From assembly GCA_019689695.1 (NCBI GenBank), contig JADGHA010000152.1, forward strand, positions 1-8,905: a DNA stretch of 8,905 bases, in the 5' to 3' direction. The position numbers and the translations under genes were made by a program. Shown piece by piece: positions 5,352 to 8,905 of the stretch. The notes under the pieces were generated by a model. That model was given only the letters and a program-made list of their open reading frames with translations, did no database searches and was not told where the DNA came from. The stretch comes from Micromonosporaceae bacterium. GTDB taxonomy: Bacteria > Actinomycetota > Actinomycetes > Mycobacteriales > Micromonosporaceae. Position 1 is the stretch's first letter. Each line of letters starts with the position of its first letter.

Positions 5352-6290
5352 TCAGGCGAGGATGAGTTCGCTGCGCAGCTCGTGCGAGCGGTCCGCGCGG
5401 GTCGCCTCGTAGTAGATCCGGTACCCGCCGGTGGGCAGCGCCACCACGCTGAGGTAGCGCAGCCCGCCGGGAGGGTTCGGCGAGCCGAGCGGCGGGTCGT
5501 CGGTGGCGACCAGCGGCTCGAACAGGCCGGTGTCGGTTCTCCTGCCCCGGGCCAGACCGGTGCGTTCCTCCCAGTTCTCGGCCGCGGTGGCCCGGCCGTC
5601 GTAGCTTGCGAGCACGCCGTCCGCGGCCGGCCAGACCGAGGTGACCCGTGCGCCGCGGGCGTCCCAGTGACCTGGTCGCCCGGCCAGGACCACGCCGACC
5701 CAGGCCCAGTCGACGCCGTTGGGGCTGGTCGCGTACCAGGTCGACATCCGGTCGGCGTGCTCCTCCGACTCCAGCGGGTGGCAGGACGCCCACAGGTGCC
5801 ACAGGTCGCCGTCGCGCATGACGACCGGATCCTTCACCGCCATGCTGGCGTCGCCCGGAAGGACGGTGCGGGCCTCGGCCGACCCGAGGTGTTCGGGCGA
5901 GTCCGCCTCGAGCAGGTCCACCCGCCAGTGTTTCGAGTTCGGCGTGGACACGCTCACGTACATCCGCCACCGCCCCTCCGGTGTGACCAGGAGGGCCGGG
6001 CGTTCCAGGGAGGCGCCGCCGAACTGCTCCTTCACCACCTGGGTCACTGTCGTGAAGTTCACCCCGTCGGTCGACCGGGCGATTACGTTGGCGTACCCCC
6101 GGCCGCGCCGCAGGCCCCGGCGCAACCGGTACGCGAGGAAGATCTCATCGCCGACCAGGATCGAGCTGGGCGCGCCGGCCCACGCCTCCGGGTCCGCCTC
6201 TGGCGGTCCGGCGACGAGTACAGAGTTGTGCCAGCGGGGCAGGGGGATCAAGTGGGATGTGGCGGGGGACCCAAGTGGTCCGACGGTCAC
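5352..6290 (-). CDS. Five-bladed beta-propeller protein, glycosidase-like (GH43/GH32/GH130 fold)
   Basis: A 312-residue protein without signal peptide or membrane segment, so probably cytoplasmic. Repeated blades are visible: SSILVGDEIFLAYR (42-55), an Asp-box-like RSTDGVNF (72-79), LERPALL followed by WRMYVS (95-113), VKDPVVMRDGDLWHLW (152-167), an ATSPNGVDW turn, SVWPAADG/ASYDGRA, and a final LSVVALPTGGYRIYYEA. The pattern fits propeller glycosidases and phosphorylases. By family logic Glu96 (ERP) and Asp154 (KDP) are candidate active-site acids, but I cannot place it in one GH family or prove catalysis. GTG 6290 is chosen because its GTGA overlaps the sulfotransferase stop; a longer upstream frame is only an antisense shadow. 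Translational coupling suggests both proteins act on the same sugar-containing compound. A sialidase-like binding protein is an alternative. Confidence 0.78.
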   Translation of the reverse strand: MTVGPLGSPATSHLIPLPRWHNSVLVAGPPEADPEAWAGAPSSILVGDEIFLAYRLRRGLRRGRGYANVIARSTDGVNFTTVTQVVKEQFGGASLERPALLVTPEGRWRMYVSVSTPNSKHWRVDLLEADSPEHLGSAEARTVLPGDASMAVKDPVVMRDGDLWHLWASCHPLESEEHADRMSTWYATSPNGVDWAWVGVVLAGRPGHWDARGARVTSVWPAADGVLASYDGRATAAENWEERTGLARGRRTDTGLFEPLVATDDPPLGSPNPPGGLRYLSVVALPTGGYRIYYEATRADRSHELRSELILA

Positions 6291-7276
6291 AAAGGCTCCC
6301 TCGTCAGGTGCGAGTCGGTCAGCCAGTCGGCGAACGAGGATCCGGTCAGCTCCTCCAGCAGCCGGATGTCCTCCGTGAAGTACGGGACCAGGGCGACCCG
6401 CTCGGCCCGGGTCAGCCTCGGCCGGCGCCCCGGCTGATGAGGGTCGCCCGATCCGGTCCCGTCCATGGTTTGCCGGTGCAGGACGCTGAGCAGCGGCTCG
6501 CGGAAGGCCCGCCGCACGGGGACCGGGAAATGGTGCCCGATCCGGCCGCCGGTGCGCAGCAGGAGCCGGACCATCGAGTTGAGCCGGGTGTTCGCCACGT
6601 GCCAGGACACGTTCTCCGCGGGTACGTGGTCGATGATGCCCGTCGCCACGCCGAGGAACGCGCAGACCCGGTCGAGGGTGGCCGCGGCCGAGTCGCGCAG
6701 GTCCCGGTAGCGCACGATGAGGATCTGATCCCACGGGAACAGGCGGAGCAGATGCTCCAACTGGCTGCCGTACAGGCCCAGCCCGATGTAGTGCCAGAAC
6801 GGCGCCCACCCGGCGGCGCGCCGGCGCGGCTCGAGCTGGCAGGCCCGGACGAAGTCGGCCTCGGGCTCCAGCCCGGCGGCCCACAGGTGGGTCCAGTTGG
6901 AGTGCGCGCGGTCGACCGGGTCGCGCAGCACCAGGATCAGCTTCACCTGCGGGATCAGCTCGTGGATCCGCAGCTGGGCCTCCCGGGAGTACAGGTAGAA
7001 GGGGGTGGCCTCACCGCGGAGCGTGCCCGGTGGCGCGGGCGCGAACAGCGCCTCGTAGTCCTCGCGCCGCCACACGTTCTCCTGGTACGTCTGCACGTCG
7101 CCCGGGCCGCCCCGGGTGGGCGGCGGCCCGTCGGTGAGGAAGAACTTCGGTTCCTTCGTCTGGGGCAGGAACAGCTGGGGATGGCGCAGGAGCGCCGCGT
7201 AGAGCGCTGTCGTGCCCGCCTTCGGGACACCGGCGATCAGGAAGTCCGGCAAATTCCCACGTGATTGATGGGACAT
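6287..7276 (-). CDS. PAPS-dependent sulfotransferase
   Basis: A 329-residue cytosolic sulfotransferase that moves sulfate from PAPS to a hydroxyl or amine acceptor. The 5'-phosphosulfate loop is GVPKAGTTAL (16-25) with Lys19 and Thr22/Thr23. The 3'-phosphate site is LRDPVDRAHSNW (117-128) with Arg118 and Ser126. The conserved GEATPFYL lies at 88-95, and the C-terminus has the usual helix (EDIRLLEELTG) and FADWL. The overall form resembles the heparan-N-sulfotransferase-like bacterial branch rather than the aryl one, so a carbohydrate or polyketide/lipid hydroxyl acceptor is likely, but this is inference. Start ATG 7276 has GAGG 4 nt upstream. The first codons (CAT, CAA, TCA, CGT, AAT, TTG) are unusual for this genome. 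The stop overlaps the propeller gene start. No PAPS synthesis genes (cysD/N/C) are in the window. Confidence 0.93.
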   Translation of the reverse strand: MSHQSRGNLPDFLIAGVPKAGTTALYAALLRHPQLFLPQTKEPKFFLTDGPPPTRGGPGDVQTYQENVWRREDYEALFAPAPPGTLRGEATPFYLYSREAQLRIHELIPQVKLILVLRDPVDRAHSNWTHLWAAGLEPEADFVRACQLEPRRRAAGWAPFWHYIGLGLYGSQLEHLLRLFPWDQILIVRYRDLRDSAAATLDRVCAFLGVATGIIDHVPAENVSWHVANTRLNSMVRLLLRTGGRIGHHFPVPVRRAFREPLLSVLHRQTMDGTGSGDPHQPGRRPRLTRAERVALVPYFTEDIRLLEELTGSSFADWLTDSHLTREPL

Positions 7277-7330
7277 GCTACCTCGATGTGCTGCCTGATG
7301 GTGGTAGTGGTCTTCCCCGCGGAAGGGTGT

Positions 7331-7361
7331 TTAACCCTGTCCGGCCAGCCGCTGGCAGGAT
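7331..7361 (+). promoter_or_regulatory. Putative cobC promoter (leaderless layout)
   Basis: CAGGAT (7356-7361) is a weak -10 (C instead of the first T), 7 nt before ATG 7369. TTAACC (7331-7336) could be the -35, with a 19-nt spacer. The spacing to the start codon equals that of the two best promoters here, which is the main support. The region is shared with the divergent sulfotransferase gene. Confidence 0.35.
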
Positions 7362-7368
7362 CGGTGCC

Positions 7369-8400
7369 ATGTACGACCTGGCACACCACGGCGACGCGGA
7401 GGCGGGGCCGGGCCTGGTCGACCTCGCGGTGAACGTGCGGACCGGCCCGATGCCACCCTGGCTCGCCGAGCCGCTGGCCCGGTCGCTGGCCGACCTGGCC
7501 CGCTACCCGGACCCGCGGCCGGCCGTCGCTGCGGTGGCCGCCCGGCATCGGCGTCCGGACGACGAGGTGCTCCTCACCGCCGGTGCGGCGCAGGCGTTCG
7601 TCCTGGTCGCCCAGGCACTGCGTCAGGCGCGTCACCCGGTGGTGGTGCACCCCCAGTTCACCGAGCCGGAGGCCGCACTACGTGCGGCCGGTCACCAGGT
7701 CTCGCGGGTGCTCCTGCGCGCCGACACCGGGTTCCGGCTCGATCCCGAGCTGGTGCCGCCAGAGGCCGACCTGGTGATGCTGGGCAACCCGACCAACCCG
7801 ACCTCCGTCCTGCACCCGGCCGAAACCATCGCCCGGCTCGCCCGGCCGGGACGGGTCCTGGTCGTGGACGAGGCGTTCGCGGACACCGTGCCGGGTGAGC
7901 CGGAGTCGCTCGCGGACCGCCGGGACCTGCCGGGAGTACTGGTGGTGCGGAGTCTTACCAAGACCTGGGGCCTGGCCGGGCTGCGGGTCGGATACGCGCT
8001 CGGCGAGCCGGCGCTGCTGCGGCGCCTCGCCGCCGTGCAGCCGCTGTGGCCAGTCTCCACCCCGGCCATCGCGGCCGCCGTCGCGTGCGCCGGCCCGCAG
8101 GCCGTCGCGGCCGCCGAGCAGATCGCCCGCCGGACCGCCGCCGAACGCGCCCATCTGGTCGCGCGGTTGGAGAAACTGCCGGGGGTACGCGTGGCGGGGG
8201 AGCCGGCCAGCTCGTTCGTGCTGGTCCGGATCGACGGCGCCGACCGGATCCGGCTGGCCCTGCGGGAGCGCGGCTTCGCTGTCCGGCGGGGCGACACTTT
8301 CCCGGGCCTGGGCCCCGACTGGCTGCGCATCGCGGTGCGGGACACTGCCATCACCGATGCGTTCGCCGACACCCTCGCGGAGCTGGTCACCGATGCTTGA
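7369..8400 (+). CDS. cobC: PLP-dependent CobC/CobD-type enzyme (threonine-phosphate decarboxylase-like)
   Basis: A 343-residue fold-type I aminotransferase-like enzyme of the Rv2231c CobC group. By homology to CobD it would decarboxylate L-threonine O-3-phosphate to (R)-1-amino-2-propanol phosphate, the linker of the cobalamin nucleotide loop. Landmarks are LAVNVRTGPMP near the N-terminus, a cofactor loop TAGAAQAF, NPTNPTS with Asn140, DEAFAD with Asp167 (pyridine nitrogen), SLTKTWGLAGLRVGY with the PLP Schiff-base Lys198, and Arg320 in LRIAVRD for the substrate carboxylate. Related HisC enzymes share these residues, so function leans on the neighbour: cobT starts inside the last 8 bp. ATG 7369 is chosen over upstream GTGs because the extra 36 residues run into the divergent gene's leader and look non-coding. 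No B12 riboswitch precedes it. Confidence 0.88.
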   Translation: MYDLAHHGDAEAGPGLVDLAVNVRTGPMPPWLAEPLARSLADLARYPDPRPAVAAVAARHRRPDDEVLLTAGAAQAFVLVAQALRQARHPVVVHPQFTEPEAALRAAGHQVSRVLLRADTGFRLDPELVPPEADLVMLGNPTNPTSVLHPAETIARLARPGRVLVVDEAFADTVPGEPESLADRRDLPGVLVVRSLTKTWGLAGLRVGYALGEPALLRRLAAVQPLWPVSTPAIAAAVACAGPQAVAAAEQIARRTAAERAHLVARLEKLPGVRVAGEPASSFVLVRIDGADRIRLALRERGFAVRRGDTFPGLGPDWLRIAVRDTAITDAFADTLAELVTDA

Positions 8401-8905
8401 GCAGACGATCGCGGCGATCCGGCCGCTGGACACCGAGGCGATGGCCGCGGCCCGTGCGCTGCACGCCCGGCTGACCAAGCCGGCGGGCTCGCTCGGCGCG
8501 CTGGAGGAGCTCTCGGTACGCCTGGCCGGCCTGGCCGGCGCCTGCCCGCCGCCGCTGCCCGAGCCGGCCGCCGTGGCGGTCTTCGCCGGTGACCACGGCG
8601 TGTACGCCCAGGGCGTCACCCCGTGGCCGCAGGAGGTCACCGCGCAGATGGTGGCGAACATCCTGGCCGGCGGGGCGGTGGTCAACGCGTTCGCCCGGCA
8701 AGTCGGCGCTTCGGTCACCGTGGTCGACGTCGGGGTCGCGGTGGCCGTCGACGGCCCTGCCGACGGGCTGGTGGCCGCGAACGTCCGCCGGGGCACCCGG
8801 GACATGACCGTGGCGGCGGCGCTCACCCGGGATGAGGCCATCGCCGCGCTGGAGGTCGGCATCCGGGTCGGCGGCGCACCTGGGTGTTATACACAACAAC
8901 CCGCC
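8393..8905 (+). CDS. cobT: Nicotinate-nucleotide-dimethylbenzimidazole phosphoribosyltransferase, partial
   Basis: The first 171 codons of CobT, cut by the window end (full length is about 350). The enzyme moves ribose phosphate from nicotinate mononucleotide to 5,6-dimethylbenzimidazole, giving alpha-ribazole phosphate for the lower ligand of cobalamin. Recognisable parts are LTKPAGSLGALEEL (27-40), FAGDHGVYAQGV (64-75), PQEVTAQMVANILAGGAVVN (79-98) and VTVVDVGV. The catalytic glutamate lies in the missing half. ATG 8393 overlaps the cobC stop (ATGCTTGA), so translation is coupled. After about residue 159 (LEVGIRV) the sequence stops looking like CobT: instead of the usual helix and a later GDMGIANTT-type motif it reads GGAPGCYTQQPA. 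The last ~26 bases may be artefactual, so the gene may well be intact in the organism. Confidence 0.9.
   Translation, partial: MLEQTIAAIRPLDTEAMAAARALHARLTKPAGSLGALEELSVRLAGLAGACPPPLPEPAAVAVFAGDHGVYAQGVTPWPQEVTAQMVANILAGGAVVNAFARQVGASVTVVDVGVAVAVDGPADGLVAANVRRGTRDMTVAAALTRDEAIAALEVGIRVGGAPGCYTQQPA
8880..8905. other. Adapter-like sequence at the right edge (possible assembly artefact)
   Basis: The bases from 8880 match the 19-nt Tn5 mosaic end used in Nextera libraries (CTGTCTCTTATACACATCT) at 14 of 19 positions, including nine in a row, TTATACACA (8887-8895). The stretch is A/T-rich compared with everything around it and coincides with the loss of CobT-like protein sequence. A noisy adapter read-through at a contig end fits. 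A real insertion boundary is the alternative. Confidence 0.5.

Noticed and set aside
6291..6884. N-terminal extension of the propeller frame
   Set aside because: It lies within the sulfotransferase gene in another frame on the same strand. The GTG at 6290 with a stop/start overlap is a better start.
7277..7368. Cobalamin riboswitch upstream of cobC
   Set aside because: The gap is only 92 bp and lacks a B12-box-like sequence and the long multi-stem core.
7261..7368. Upstream GTG start for cobC adding 36 residues
   Set aside because: The added part would overlap the first codons of the divergent sulfotransferase, has irregular composition, and the CobC family begins near the ATG at 7369.
1..8905. 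tRNA, rRNA, CRISPR, transposase, phage or toxin-antitoxin genes
   Set aside because: No cloverleaf, repeat-spacer series, transposase or integrase motif, or paired small toxin-like genes were found on reading both strands.

Overview
The window is very GC-rich. Its codons end almost always in G or C, several genes start with GTG, and genes are packed with stop/start overlaps. With an actinobacterial LigB-type DNA ligase, a SURF1 protein and an Rv2231c-type CobC, this points to a high-GC actinobacterium. A member of the Micromonosporaceae (Micromonospora or Actinoplanes relatives) is my best guess. That is an inference from gene content and composition, not a database match.

Layout from left to right. 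(1) Bases 1-107 look like the C-terminal tail of a plus-strand gene that enters from outside. (2) 139-1497 (+) is an intact M20-family zinc dipeptidase. (3) 1612-1824 (+) is a 70-residue protein resembling the helical N-terminus of DUF222 proteins. 48 bp later comes a LigB-type ATP-dependent DNA ligase (1873-3456, +); the two probably share a transcript. (4) On the minus strand, a SURF1 cytochrome oxidase assembly protein (3840-4658) overlaps a small single-pass membrane protein of unknown function (3442-3843), whose end also overlaps the end of ligB. (5) Divergent from SURF1 is a RimJ-like GNAT acetyltransferase (+, ends 5349). (6) On the minus strand, a PAPS-dependent sulfotransferase (6287-7276) is coupled by a stop/start overlap to a beta-propeller protein resembling glycosidases (5352-6290). 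(7) On the plus strand, cobC (7369-8400) overlaps cobT (from 8393). Together they make and join parts of the cobalamin nucleotide loop. cobT is incomplete at the window end.

Most of the window looks like ordinary actinobacterial chromosome. No tRNA, rRNA, CRISPR array, insertion sequence or toxin-antitoxin pair was seen, and no interval over 300 bp lacks a gene. The best leads are: a recurring promoter layout in which a -10-like hexamer lies 6-8 nt before the start codon, suggesting leaderless mRNAs; a perfect 6-2-6 inverted repeat upstream of SURF1; the coupled sulfotransferase/propeller pair with somewhat atypical codons at its start; the DUF222-like miniprotein ahead of ligB; and the final ~26 bases, which leave the expected CobT sequence and resemble a Tn5 mosaic-end (Nextera) adapter, so the right edge may be an assembly artefact. 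I did not find a convincing entirely new biological system.
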